Shown here: positions 23,125 to 37,327 of the stretch, piece after piece
Layout: each line of letters opens with the position of its first letter
Numbering within the stretch: the stretch's first letter is position 1
Program-made: the position numbers and the translations under genes
Notes under the pieces: generated by a model
Database searches by the model: none
Told to the model about the DNA's origin: nothing
What the model saw: only the letters and a program-made list of their open reading frames with translations
Assembly: GCA_035222895.1 (NCBI GenBank)
Contig: JAVYIG010006532.1
Span: 52,418 to 116,417 of the forward strand
Direction of reading: 5' to 3'
Source of the DNA: Strongylocentrotus droebachiensis
Lineage: Eukaryota; Echinodermata; Echinoidea; Camarodonta; Strongylocentrotidae
DNA length: 64,000 nucleotides

Positions 23125-23390
23125 TAAATGTTAAATAATATTATGTCAACTTATATACCACAGGTACTATACAAATATAATCTACAAAGTATCATATTAT
23201 TACCCCAGCTGTAGCTTAGCCGCCATGATAAGGTGCAAAAGCGTTTTGAGGAATTTCTTCCTACTGAGTACCCATTACTTCACCTGGGTGGAGAGTGGCG
23301 AATGTAGTTAATATCTTGTATATTTACATTAGTGCTGTGTCAGGACTCAAACTGCTAACCACGTGACAGTGACGTATCCACAATATCACA
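23125..23390 (-). repeat. Decayed tRNA-derived SINE, reverse orientation
   Basis: The SINE body is recognisable (TACCCATTACTTCACCTGGG, GGAGAGTGGCGAATG), and a worn B box reads AGTTTGAGTCC on the minus strand. It lies in intron 2. Confidence 0.5.
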
Positions 23391-24847
23391 ACACATTATG
23401 AAATTTTCATACCAAAAATTAAGAACAAATTTAATTAATAATCGAAAACAACCATAAAAGTGCCAGATGGTAAAACCAGTCTCTATACAATTTTGAGGGT
23501 TAAATAAACTGTTAAATCAAGAATACAGGGTTGTAGGTGTAATTTGACAGAAGAAAAAAGATAATTAATGAGCAAAAAAATGTGTAACACTAAATAATTT
23601 TTCATTTTCCTGGTACCTTGCAAGGATGTTTTTTCCTGATATTATAAGCTAATTAAGAATGGTTCACATATAATAAACAAAATTATAAGATAAAGAAAGT
23701 CATCAATTGAACATGTAATCTCAGTGTAGATGCTTTTTCAATAAAGGAAAATTTCAGCAATTTGCCCAGAATTCACTGGTCCAAATGACTCATTTGTTTC
23801 AAGAACAATTTTTAGACATTAGACACATTTTCTATAGAACAATTTCATATGGCAAGAAATCAAGAAATTAACTTTCATCCTCAACTATTGATTTGCACCC
23901 CCACCAACATTCTCAAAATGTAAAGTGCAATTTAAAGAGAAGATTGAGTTCTGGGAAGAGGTGAAAAATAATTTGTGAGCGTTATCATTGTCATTAGGCA
24001 GGTGTGGAAGAACATCAGATAAAAAATCTTCCCTGAAAAGCATTGCTCTTCAAATGCCTGAATATTCTAAATATGGAATGAAACATCAACAAAATCGGGA
24101 TGGATTTTGTATACATGATATGTAGTCCCATATACATCTTTCTGTGTACAGTGCTTGTAACTTTACCAAGACTGGGCCAAATTTCTCATCATTTTGATAA
24201 TTATAGAACCTTGCATTACACACCAATACTTCTATGCTAGATGATCAAACTTTTCTGATCGATTTCACACCGTTTCTTTCACAATGCAATCACATGAACA
24301 GAACTCAAACTTTATCTTTAAAGTAGCCAAACAAAGAATCAAAAGTGTATTGAATTGATGCAAAACTCATATCATTGCGAAGGGGAAGCCTTGCCGATCA
24401 AATACAACAACTCTTCTCTTCAAAATATGTTTGGGGCCCGCAGTAATCAACTCTCAAAAATGTTAATTTTGAGATCCAGATTTTCTGCCTTCAGCGGTCC
24501 TTTGTAGAGCGTCAATATTTGTGACGTCACATACGGGACACGGCTGGCTAGCTGCATACTGCTACACGGCACTAAGCTGTTCGTCCAGTGTGTGACGTCA
24601 CTATTTAGAGCTCGCTACGCTTGTGTGTTTGACTTATGTTCAGGGGCGTTCGGGGGTCTAAGGAGGGTCTTGAAAAATTGCATTTTACGCCTTTCCATGA
24701 TATCTATATGATTTCTCAGCAAATTGTTCGTGTTTATCAAGAGAAAATATTTCCATCCATATGTAATTTGTTCCAATTATGAGTTGTTAGTGAATTTTCT
24801 TTGTGTAGCTCTTTTAAGGCTTCCCTACACTCAGGAGCAATACTGAC
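23391..24847 (-). other. Rest of intron 2; no exon seen
   Basis: AT-rich intron sequence. A decayed, inverted relative of the MITE at 18553-18927 lies at about 24119-24323. Confidence 0.5.
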
Positions 24848-25050
24848 CTCAACTCTGCAACCTTTGACCTGCTCTATCTTTTGACAGTCGTCTTCCCTGG
24901 TTTTGTCTTTCTGCTCAATACTACTGACAATGCGCCACGAAGCACGCCTTGCTCCGATTACATTCTTGTAAGCTACCGACAAGAGATTCCTCTCCTCCAC
25001 AGACAATTCTTCGTTTACCCTGGCTACATCCTTCATATGGTTGACCATTT
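24848..25050 (-). CDS. YWHAE: 14-3-3 epsilon, common coding exon 2
   Basis: Acceptor TTCTGCAG; enters in phase 1 (G|AA, Glu) and leaves in phase 0 at GAG followed by GTCAGT, a less usual but acceptable donor. It encodes residues 23-90 of the 259-residue form: [16 protein letters not shown], then [32 protein letters not shown] and a divergent, Lys/Asp/Glu-rich segment ending GCRVE. Lys 51 (YKNV) and Arg 58 (ARR) are the conserved phosphate-binding residues. Ser 60 in RASW corresponds to the Ser 58/59 whose phosphorylation disrupts dimers in vertebrates. Both first exons end in the phase this exon needs. Confidence 0.95.
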
Positions 25051-25566
25051 CTGCAGAAGAGGAAAAAAAGATGCAATTGTTTTAATATCAGGTATAACTA
25101 CACTTCGCTACAGAAAATATTTATAATTTGCCATCTATAATATATACAGGGATGCCAGTTAGAATTGAGCCTGAAAATCACCTAAAATAAGCTATTTTGT
25201 ACACAAAAAAGCCTAAATAATAACTCGCCAGGGCCTTTGCTTTTGCCTGAAAATTGGCATCCTGTTTATAGCTGCCATGGCAACATCACTTGACAGCCAA
25301 TCAAATCAAGGTTTCAATGGATGTTACCATCAATGGTACATATAAGTGTTATGCAATGGGGCCCAGAGATCAGCATATTATTCACATACATTGGAACTTG
25401 ACACTGGTATACATGGACTATAAATCAACCGCTTTCCATTAGCATTGCAGATAAATACTGTATAATCCAATATTAGAGCGGAACAAGAGTTCGAAGGACA
25501 AATTTTTGAGTTATTACGTTGGCATAAAGCCACGACCATTACTAATTATATACTCTCAGTAACGAT

Positions 25567-26150
25567 TAGGGCTGTGCACAACAGTGTAATGAGGTACCCG
25601 AGTACACTCCCAGGCTCACAGACGAATACTCGAATATTCGGACGCCATGTTTTTTTATAATTTTTTTGATTTTTTTTATTTTTTTTATTTTTTTTTTATT
25701 TTTTTTTAATTTTGATTTTTTTGATTTTTTTGATTTTTTTGCCACTACCATACCACTCGGCAGTTTCTCAGATCCCTCGCTGAAAACGCATGCAATTTTA
25801 CTTTGAGTTGCAGTTGAAGGCGCAGATTTAATAAGAATAATAACAGTAAACAATGCTGTTTTAAAAACCAAAGATGGCAGAATAATCCATTTTCCTCCAA
25901 GTCCAAACAGAAATCTGGACATTTGGTCCCAGTTTCTGAAAGGAGAGTTTGACAGTGCTTGAGTTGGGAAACATTTTTACCGACGGTACCATGCCAGCGG
26001 ACGCCGCTCTCCCTGGCACGGGTAAGCGTGGGCCTGGACATATATATATTTATTTTTTTTTGCGGCCGAATATTCGGGAATGAGAAATTGTACCCGAGTA
26101 GTTGTCAACTGTGCGGGTACTCGAGCATTCGACTACCCGTCGCAGCCTTA
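25567..26150. mobile_element. hAT-type non-autonomous transposon with 8-bp target duplication
   Basis: Starts TAGGGCTGTGCACAAC and ends GTCGCAGCCTTA. It is flanked on both sides by GTAACGAT (25559-25566 and 26151-26158), a perfect 8-bp target-site duplication, the hallmark of hAT transposases. Subterminal inverted words GAATATTCGG and CCGAATATTC lie on the two sides. The interior includes a T-rich run at about 25650-25740. There is no transposase. Confidence 0.88.
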
Positions 26151-26989
26151 GTAACGATCATTCTATTTCTGTGGATCATGAACTCATTGCTTAGTGTCAC
26201 GACCATCATCATACAAGCATTACTTGTATCAGAAAAGAATGAAAATAATCTACCAACGTGCCCCATTATGATGAGCGTGTTTTCAAACTGTGCCGCATGA
26301 GCCAGTGATGGCCCATGCTATAGTGTACTATATAGACACCATTGCGACATGGCTTACGTAAGTGATTTTGATATGCAATAGTACTTGATGGAAATATCTT
26401 GATGTGGACATGGTTAAAGTTGGGATCATTTAGTTATTAGCAAAATTCGCAAAAATAATTTTTCCATTTTCATAACACTCTGCAATCGTATTTTCGTATC
26501 ACGGGTGAACATTTTAACATTTTACTCCTACATGCTAGCCACCCCCCCCCCACAATTTAATACAGTTAATCATAATTAAAATACCAAAAGCAGTATATTA
26601 CTGGTTTCATGCAATCAAAGCGCAACTTTGAAAGGCATTTTTTTAAATAAAGAGTTTGAGAGTGCATTTATCGGGGAGTAATCAATTTCAAACCGATTAC
26701 AGGTATGTTACAATGAATATTATTTCATTTGTATAATTTTCATATAATTTTATATAACTTACATGTAATTCTATTTAACTTTTCTTTGTATAAATAAATG
26801 TATATTTCATGTTTTCTTTATGTACAATTCTACATAATTATACCGTACATTTATTTTTGGTGATCGTTCATGATATTCTTAAAAACGTACTTGAGGTTGC
26901 ATACCCTTGGCAAAGTTAGCAAGTTTTGACATTTTCTTTTATGCATGTGAAAAAATTGATTTGTCCAGATTTGTGTTTCAAGGGAATGA

Positions 26990-27480
26990 TTAAAGGTATA
27001 CAAAGTTTTGGTATGGGGTCATGAATTTGGTTCAAATGAACATATTGGAAGCATATGCGATCCTACTCTATTCAGTGAGCGTTGTCGCGGTTGAAATCGA
27101 TTCTAAAGTTATGAAATTGTAAATAATAAACTTTATATTGTATAGCTCCCTCTCACAGTCAAGATATGTATTAAGCTATAAAACAATGCTTCTTCACTAA
27201 ATCGACCGTTTAGCTATTCACGTTTGGACATTTTATATCACAACTACATATTCTGAGATTTTCATGGTCGCAGCTACCATGGTACGGCCGGAAGCGCTAT
27301 TTGAAATTTTATGAAAAATTTACCGGGAGCACTGGTAAATTTTTATATTCAATTTTTCTCGAAAGCAGAAGTTTCTAGTGTTTATAATACATCCACAGGG
27401 GCATCCAAATATATCAAAATTGTAAAGAATCACTATCCACCCAATTTTCAAAATTTCCCAAAACTTTGTATTACCTTTAA
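26990..27480. mobile_element. TTAA-bounded element with inverted ends
   Basis: Starts TTAAAGGTATACAAAGTTTT and ends AAAACTTTGTATTACCTTTAA, which are inverted repeats of about 23 bp with one indel. At 491 bp it is longer than the other TTAA elements in the window; its termini share the TTAAAGGTA start with the element at 18553. Confidence 0.75.
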
Positions 27481-30400
27481 AGCTTACATCTAAAACTATT
27501 CAACAGAGGTCCTAATTCAACCAGTCCACCTTTCATTACTAATTTACAAAATACATAAAACCTATTAATAAATTTACAAGGAGTCTGAATAATTCAGGTG
27601 CTAACTGTACACGTATCCGGGTTGTTATGAACAAAAATTAAAGCATGTTAATAGAAATGTGGAGGAGTATGATCTGATGTACACGCATGATAAAGCATAT
27701 TATGGGCTCTAACGTTATTACATGCACTCTAATGTAATCTGAACCATTTTCAAACACATTGAGAACGAATACTGGTAGTATTAACCTGTTGCTGATTTTT
27801 AATCAATGAAAATTCACACCTGTTGTGTGATACATGTTAGAAACTTCTTGTATAGTAAACCACCCTGCTCTATACTACAGTACATTGACCTGTGAAGCAG
27901 GAACATTAATTTTATATACATGTACAAGTATTTACAGCAAATGTATAGAGACAATCGGTACAATTTGTATGCTTCATATAACAGAAATTCATCTGAACAT
28001 TAATAATGGATACCCTTAATAATAAAACATGTTCCTTCAAATACATTACTGTGACAATCATCCAGCATTTGACCAGAACCGACTCATCATCTTTTGTACA
28101 TGCGCATGTACACTGTACATGTTTCTACACAGGTCACAGGTACATGTAGCTTGCTAGTGTGAAGCTGAAGGCTGCATGTTGTGTATGCAATAACCTGCTG
28201 TATATCACAACGGTCTATAAATCACATCCAAAAGGGAGAGAATACTCAGGAATACACTATGAGTGGCCCATGGAACAGCTTGCTACACTCTTAATTGTGA
28301 TTACTCCTGCGCCATTCATCAATTCACACACATGCAATTCATTCTCTGTTGTTGCCATAAAAGTCATACCAGATAATTTAAAGTCACTTGGAAGTTGGGA
28401 TGCACTGTGTGTCAATTTTTGTAGGTGATACACGATTATCATTTATTAAAAAAAGAAAAGAAAGAATAACCTGGATTCTACACAAAATAAATTTGTGTAT
28501 GATTACAGCTATATTTCTGTGAACACATTGTATGTAATTTTTATAAATAACTCACTCAATTCTTTGTAAATATTGAATATTACTAATTTTCTTCATATTT
28601 CCAACCTAATTTGGGCATATGAAAGTGGTTGAGATCTTTCAAAAAGACACAAGTCAGTCCAGCAAATGATCATTGCATTGTGCACGATAGAAAGCACCGA
28701 TACAACTGTTAATCACGCAGGACTGCACATGACATTTCATGTACAGGTACATGTCGCTTCATGCAAGGGGCCCATTCAATATTACAGTCTGGGATAAATG
28801 GGTTGGGATTAACGGAATCACGATAAAAAATTCTATCCAACAGGTTAGAGTCTTTAAACAATGTTTTCAATGACAAGGACTCAAACAAATGTACAATTAC
28901 ACACATCTTTTAGTGAAATAAAAGTATTTTGTTTATTGTAAAAGATCATTAGTATTGTGGGTGTAGTTGAATGACACACAAACGGTAGAACTTTCTAGCA
29001 TCTCGGTACATGTTCATATCATGTATGTTACTCAATTTCTATGCTGTCAATTGATTCCAGTATCAAAATAATATGATAAAAAGATGTGTACCTACTTTAC
29101 AAACATGGTAAAATTCCTGCACTGATGTGACAAAGCAAACAGACAAGACCTTGACCTTCTATTTAGTCAAGATGTCTAAGTCATCAATAGGTAGACCAGC
29201 ATGTTCAGACTGGCACAAGTTTATACAAAAGTTGTACAAAGAATCGTCATAAAGCGGTAAAGGGCACAAAATGCAACATTGTATAAACATGAACAGTGTA
29301 TAAAGAACCCAGTTTTGAAGAGGGTCACTTGACATGACAGTTCATCACAATGCGTGCTCACATTAATAAGCCTCGCCCAATTATATTGTTTTTGCGTACG
29401 ATACAGCATACTGACTCGAACAGGACCCCAACTCTGTATCAAGTTTTGTTAGAAACCATGCTCAAATGTGCGCTTCGCTATGCAACATTAGATTTTTCAG
29501 AATTTGTTTGATTACTTATCATATACCGGTAGCCATAAAACGAAATTTAGTAGTGGAAAAAAACTGAAAAGTGACATTTTAGGCAACTCGGATTTAAAGG
29601 GGATATGTGCCTTTTAAATCACATTGTAATTATTTCAAGGGGTGTGCAGTGTAATTAGTGCAGTGGATGCTTTTTATGAACAATTATTTTAATGGGAAAA
29701 AGGGATGATTAGATAATGTACATTGTGATGGGTGGTACACTCATGAATGCATTCAGCATTGTCACCATAGTACTTGTTTACTCATGCAGTGTTTATTGAG
29801 ATCAACAACTAAATGAAATACTTTATTTGTGAGAAAAAAGCTTTGCAATATACATGTAATATGCACCTGGCGAAAGCTGCTATACAATATAGCTGTGCAT
29901 TACAGTAGATCAGCACATCGGTATGTCTATGATACATTTACTGTGAATTGAATGCCATGCATTATCTCATACATGCACACCATGATGTGGTACTTGTAAT
30001 TGTCCATACCAATGTTGCATGCTACTACATCATGTACATGTATGCATAGAGTCTAGGCTACATGTAAAATTGTAAATTCATATATTTATACGAGATCTCA
30101 TATCAAGAATGAGAGACCAAAGACTGTGACCTTGATTTCTATACTTCTGTGCATAACAATACATTCAATCTAATCAGATATAATGTTCAGCTACCAGTCA
30201 AAGCAGTCGGTCAACAGGTTTAAAACAGGAGAGAGACACGGAGAGAGAGCGACTAATTACATCCCCCTCACTCTCACTCCTGAACTTAACACATAGATCT
30301 ACTTCTTCTCTCCACAAAATGCAGACAGGCGGATACTACAACCCACATGTATGCCATTGATGTGCTTTGTGTGTGTGTGTATTATCATATACTCTATGAA

Positions 30401-33218
30401 TGCCCTGTGGTTACAAATTACATATCGTGGCACTGACGGGGCGGGCCAGGCCGGGCTGCATGCACTGGTGTCTGTACATACATAGTCAAGATAATATTTT
30501 GTATCTCTACTTCCTCATCGTTGCTGGTTTCTTTCTCAGAATACAAGTGATGCATGGACGTGCAACCACTTACTGACAACAAGTAGAGAGAGAGAGAGAA
30601 AGAGAGGATATAGAGTCTTATTATTAGCGAGGATTTAGAAGGAAGCTGATATCAGGCCATGTGCAACAGACGATTTCAACACCACCGATTACCCAAATTA
30701 GCATTCAATGTCACACACTGTTTAGATTCGAATGAAATCCATGCACTGACAGTCAACGTACAATTTTCTGGACTATTTTGCAAAAATAAGTGCATTTAAG
30801 GTTATGATTCATGCATACTGTACATACATGTAGTATTTGTAGAGCAATCTACGTTAACGATTAACCATGGGGAGTAGGGAGATAGATTTGAAACAAAATT
30901 GTATGGAGAAATTAAAACTACTCCACACTATAAAAGTCCAGGTAAATGTAATTAACAAAATATGTAAAAAGATGTTTAAAATTTATAAACAAATCCTCAA
31001 AAGCTAAAGGTCACTGGGTAGGGTAGTGTCAGGGAAATACCCCATGTAGATTAACTCTTCTATTTTTGTCTTCATTCGATCAAAACTGATTACTAATAAC
31101 CACATATATTAAAGGATTCATTTCCTTATGTTACATCATCTTATACATTGACATCACATTTTAAGATTTTTGTCTCAAGTGACAGATCTCAAATTCTGTT
31201 CAAGGTAGCAGAAACGGGGACAATCGTAAATCTCATTTTGGGCCATTCCATTTCTGCATGTTCGCACACTGTACAGGCAGAGGTTGGTCGATCATTCAGA
31301 ATAACCTACGGTAACGATTAATGGGATGCAAATTGCTTGGTGTGATTACCACTGCAAAGTGTAAATTTTCATTCCCCAGTTACAATGTTTGTGAGTAGGT
31401 TTGCAGAGAGGTTATGCAATCTGTTGAACTACAATCATTCTGAACTACAGTTGGGCCATGGCCTGTGACTCTGTGTGTCATACATCTGCACTAATTACAT
31501 GTAGGCCTACATGTATACACAGTGTACATGTACATGTGTCTTAAATTTACTCAACAGTGTATGCACATACTACACAGGTTGAATGGCATACACTGTACAT
31601 ACATGTTCTTCTCACGAAACTACAGCACTTAGTTAATCTAATACTGTTTCTACTAATTGGGTTCGATTAATTCAAAAGCATGTCTACAGGTACATGTATG
31701 TACCACTGTACATGCCTGTGTGTAATCCACTAAGCAATCAAGGAAGTCCATGAACATGTACATTGCACATGTATGTATATTTACTTGCCAGATGTACTTG
31801 TACATGTACATTGTAAACGTAACTTGAATTTACATGTGCACTGTAGAAATAACAGTCCTAATTTTGAAAAAGCTTGAATGTCACCGCAGTAAATTTTGAT
31901 AGATCGACCAAACCACTATGTCTGGGCATTAATGATGATCCATGAGTTAATGGACTTACATTTAAAATCAGACAATTCAAAAGGTTCGCTTTTTATATAC
32001 ACGTAGGCCTACTGTAAAAACGTACATATGTGTGAAAGTGTGTCCATTGGTCCATCTGGACACTGTCCAATAAGGCAGTTATCTATAAACAGAGAGGGTG
32101 GGTGCATAAATAGGTAGAGGCTAGCCACTAGCCACCAGCATATGAAGAAGGCAAAGGGAAGGCTGATTATACATGTATGTGCTGGAGTGTGTAGGTCATC
32201 GCGGATTGATGATTCAGTCGGTACTGTTCCGTGGCTAACAAGGCAACTTCTACAAAATAATAGACAATGTCTGCACCACAATCACAATCCTAAATTTTGT
32301 ATGCAGGGGTGGTATTCTGAAAATCACATTAACATGTACATTATAGGTACAGGTATACTTGTATTGCTTTTATTTTATTTCATCAAATGTCCACTATCAT
32401 AATATGAAGTGCAAAAACCTTTTCCTCTAGTCTACACATAAATCAATTTTCATGACTTTTAAGAACCCGTTCTCATCTTCGTGTTTCTAAAGATAGCAAC
32501 AATTTGTCAAAGACCTTTTTTAATTTAAATGGTGAAACAAATTACCAATGTTATTTTGCGAAATTCAAAGTTCATGATTATTTCACACCAGCGCTTTATG
32601 TGACATAAACAGCAATCATAAAGTTAAGGAAGCATTCATTTATACATGCATACATGTATGTATCTTTTCAAAGATTATGAAAACATGTATGATTAAGACT
32701 TTTCTACAATGAAACATCCGCAGGTAGGATTTTCTTTGATATAGACCATGTTAAATGCATGAAACGCAATTAAATCAGCCTAAAGAATACAATCATAGTT
32801 ATTCTTGACAGTTTGATATCTTAGCAACAGATAATGTACACATGTAAAAAAAAAACATTATTCCAATACCACTACATGTACATGTACATCTTGTAACAGA
32901 TGATTGAACTAATTTACCACTATACTATGGGCACTCAATTAAGAAGCGTGCTTGAATTTGGATTGCTCTGCTCAGTTTGGAAGACGCTAAACATGAATGA
33001 AATGAAAGTGCACTGGCTTGTCTTGTGGACATATTTCATAAATATTTCAAATATTTACAATCGATCCAGTTGCATTTGTTCAGCTCGGTGAAGGCAAATA
33101 TTGCATGAATTCCCTTCTGGAAAATGAGGTAGCAACCTGAGGTCAAAGTTTATCTCTCGGTCGTCGGCTCATCTACATGTACATGTGTACTACAAATCAG
33201 TGGTTTATCAGTACAGGC

Positions 33219-33354
33219 AGGGCACAGTTTCACAAAACCGTCATTAAGTACAAGTCCACCAACATCCAATTCAAACATGTGTTAAATTTGATAAATGCAT
33301 TTCAATGGGTTGCTGGTGCACTTGTACTTCCGACGGTTTCGTAACACGCTGCCC
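33219..33354. mobile_element. Small MITE
   Basis: Left GGGCACAGTTTCACAAAACC and right GAAACC-type inverted match (GGTTTCGTAACACGCTGCCC), with inner arms AAGTACAAGT and ACTTGTACTT. About 135 bp, in intron 1. Confidence 0.6.
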
Positions 33355-36300
33355 AGTTTTCCAACGTACAGAAGGTCTGTAACATATTTTTCTAGTAAAT
33401 TTCTGATATTTCAAAGAGGATCACTTTGCGGTAATCATTTTCTAAGACTCACTTGATGCAGAAATTATAATTTTGATCAAGGTGAAAACAATATGTGAGC
33501 TTTCATGTTCTTTTCAATCATACACATGCAATGGTAGCAATTTAACATTAAAATTGCCCTTGAAAGGCTTACTTGGCATATTACCAGCAATAATTTATCC
33601 ACTTTGACCAAATTTTGATGCAACGTGTGCATATTCTGTGTGCAGTGCTTTTGACTTCTGGTTTTCAGCAAGGCTGAGTGAATTTCATCATTCCAAACCT
33701 CTCAATTAACATTTATTCCTGAGTACTACAGTGAAATCTTGTCAACCAATAGCAGTATGTAAAGCGTATCCTTTTAATGACATTTTTTTTGCATTATCTT
33801 TTGGATCCAAAATGCTAGGAATTTCACATTATACACGAGCAGAAACAGCTAAAGTCACAGATAATTTTGATTTGATTTCTAATGCAGTACATCGTGCCAT
33901 TCAAGTTTACAAACAACACCGTTGTAGCTAATCATTGAAGTTTCAAAATTTGCAAGGGGGTGTAAAATACAAAACCACTATTTTCTACACAAATTAGCAT
34001 TTTTCCAGTTCATTTTGCAATTTTCTTTCACATTTGTTCATATTTTTATTTTATTTTTTAATTCCAGTTATCGAGGAGTGGAGAATAAGATTAATTGTTG
34101 CCAATTTGAGGAGGGAACACATTACTTTAGAAAATAAACAACTCTGAACTGCTATGGGTTAAAAAAAAAAAAAAAAAAAAAAAAACACTAACAAGATATT
34201 AAATTTATACCGGTACTTTGGCAAAATAATGAGGCTCCTGGAGTGTATTCCCTTTCTCTCCATCTCTCTCTCTCTCTCTAATCAAGGTATCACACAATAT
34301 CTGATTTAACAAGGTACGTGTAACTGTCATAGTCCTAAGGTCCTTTGTAAGATAATCAACCTTTACCAATTCAGTTTATCTTTAACTTTGAGCGGGGCAA
34401 TGAGTTCAAGTTCAAGTTGCAGCACTATCGAATGACACTAAAGGATGCAGTAGCCCATGTGCAGTAATAGATGTACAAGTAGAACTGGTTATGAATACAG
34501 GTTAGCAACCTGTACTGCTCTCTCTTTCTCTCCCTAATACACTTTTTTTAACTGGCATCACCAGTGTTCCATATCAAACACATGCAACGGATCTAATATG
34601 ACATGCATGAATGAGGTCTATTGGGTACATGTACATATCCCATGAGATGCATCGAGGTACATGTACATGTAATAAAAGTCATGCTGATTGCAAACATAAT
34701 TTCTGTAGGTATATGTACCTTACATTGTTACATTAGTTTGATGACTCAGGAAAAAACAACTTCAGGGTAAAGCTATTACTATTTCTTCAATATTTCATCC
34801 CGGCATGAAACAATATGAACGTAATAGTATGAGCTAGATCTATGTAGGCTACAGTAGCAACGCCTATCTTAATAAATGTCATGCTTGGAATTCCAGCCCC
34901 TCCCACTTTACATGTACCATTCATAAACCACTACCGGTATTCTAAATACAGTGCAACTCGACCATGCATACATGTACATGATGAATGTACTGTGTGTAAT
35001 TTGTTCAGCATCTATTATTGCAAGGCTCACCACAACAGGGCCAAGTTGATTACATGTTACATGATCACTCGTTGAGTCATGAGTGAGTCCCATGTACAGA
35101 GACATTTGAATGTGGCATTGATTATAATACTGGTACTTGTTTGCTAATGAGCAACCCCAAAGTGTGTTGTGTAATAGCTGTAATCAAAATGTATTGATCC
35201 GTCTCATGGGCTCATCATTCACAGAAAAGTATCATATTTTTGGTTCTGTGTAATGTGCACTGTGTACACATGTAATGAAGCAAGGGCATCAATTAAAAGA
35301 ACTGTCATTGGTACATATTTGCCAGCATCCCATTGAAATAATTAGCTTGTTACAAAGTACAAATTCTAAATATACATGTACATTGTACATGTAACTGCAC
35401 AATTTGGCCTACATGAACAGTGTGTACATGTACTGTACTGTAGTAGCAAAACATGTACACCTTAGCAAATGAACTTCTCCTCCATGTAGCTTAGAAAAGC
35501 GTCACACAAACTGAAAAATCAACATTCAATTTGTGTTGAAAAACAATGAATGTATCAACTTTCAGGGAATTCAAATTACTAAAATTGAAAAAACACAAAA
35601 GAGCTCAAGTGAATGTAAGTACATGTGAACCGGTATGCTTATTGTCTGCTGTTGCCAATGACTTCTCTTCTTCCAAATCTTAAATCTCCACACTGACTAG
35701 TAAAAAATTGACTTGTAAACTATAACAATAAACATAATTTCACATCTTAATTTTGTTCACAGGTAATACTAGTGCAAAAAGGTAAAATACACTTTGTAAA
35801 TAGGGCTGGGTTGTTTCGCTTTGCAGCATGAAATTTAGGCCTGCAGCTACATGAAGCATTACAAAAGGAAAGTGGGTCAGTAATCAAGTAGTAATGACAA
35901 TTCAAAATATATTCAAGCTGTAATAAAAGAAGCTTTTTTGAGAAAGGGGGATGTACTGAACATGTTACATACATGTACATTGCATGTGTAACATATCAAA
36001 ATGAACCATACACCGTATAAACATCATTTCAATACACAGCTACACATGTACATGTACATTGTATGGACTGACTGCCAATTTTCAAATATAATTATCCAAG
36101 ATGCAGTGAGAGCTCACTCGACCTGCTTCTTGGAGTCTTGTGGACACAGCGTACATGTACATGTTATTCTGCCTACAATCATGTAACAACCTTGATTTAC
36201 ATTTTGATGCTATAGTGAATTGAATTTTGGGACCTGCACAAGTGCAGCCAACAAATGCTTTTGGTGGCTTTGGAGGGAATTGCAGGAAAGCACGATTTGT

Positions 36301-37327
36301 CAAGAGTTACAGAGAGATCTGCACATCATGAAATCAGGAATATTTCAAAACAAACACTATGCAAGATGACAATACTCTGTAAATCACTTCTCTTTGTATT
36401 ACGCTAAAATATCCTGCTTAATTATGAAGTCCACACACATCAGAGTGTGGTTAATGGCCTCTTGGAGTGAAAGCCCTACACGTACATGTACATGTAGGTC
36501 ATGTACGTGGACATGTAGTTATTGCACAGTGGAAGTGACTTTGAGCATCCCTTGGGATTGATTTGCATGCATACAACAATCACTCCATTATGTATCATTA
36601 TGTAAGGTAGGCGGAAACCATCCTTGCAGTGGTGTCCCTGGTAAAAACATATGAAGCCTAATAAAATAACCGAGGTTTGCAAAATACTAGCGTGATCATC
36701 TTATTACTCGATATGCGCAAATTAACAGACCCTTTCTTCCCTTTCCCTACTGACATGTCTCAGAGCACTACATGTATGACGGATAGTTGCCATGGGTGAT
36801 GGGTGGTTTCCTTATAAGGTCATCTTCACACCCTTGTTCATCGGAGCAGAAGTACGAATTAGCAAGCTTTACTAGCCACCATTTCTACTTGACTTCTCAC
36901 AAGAATCCTCACAAGAATCCTCAAAAGGCAATCTGAACGATTCTCAATTGCTATCAATGATTACAACATTGCAAATGCTTATTATTCTGAAAAGCAATTC
37001 TACAAAATACAAATGTTAACCGATAATCGATGAGAATTACATTACGTTACTGTATTTCATCTGTATTTGAAATTAATTTCTGAGCTAACGAAGGATGCAG
37101 TATATAAAATAAATGTTGACTGCTTCTCTTTTGCGCCACGCTAAAAACCATTACCGTCGGTGATCTCTCAACTGCCTATTCCCCGTCAACTGTCGTCTCG
37201 GGGCATAGCACAATTGCGAGCTCACCTCGGGCCATAGTATTTACCGTGCCCCTCAAAGTCAAAGCAGTAAACATTTGTATACTATTCCTTAATGCTACCA
37301 TGTTCACTCAGTACAGAAGAGCTTCAT

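Noticed and set aside
24737-24847. Continuation of exon 2 beyond 24848 ([19 protein letters not shown]...)
   Set aside because: The frame stays open past the donor, but the 14-3-3 alignment resumes exactly at the acceptor at 23085 with correct phase and length, so this is intron read-through.
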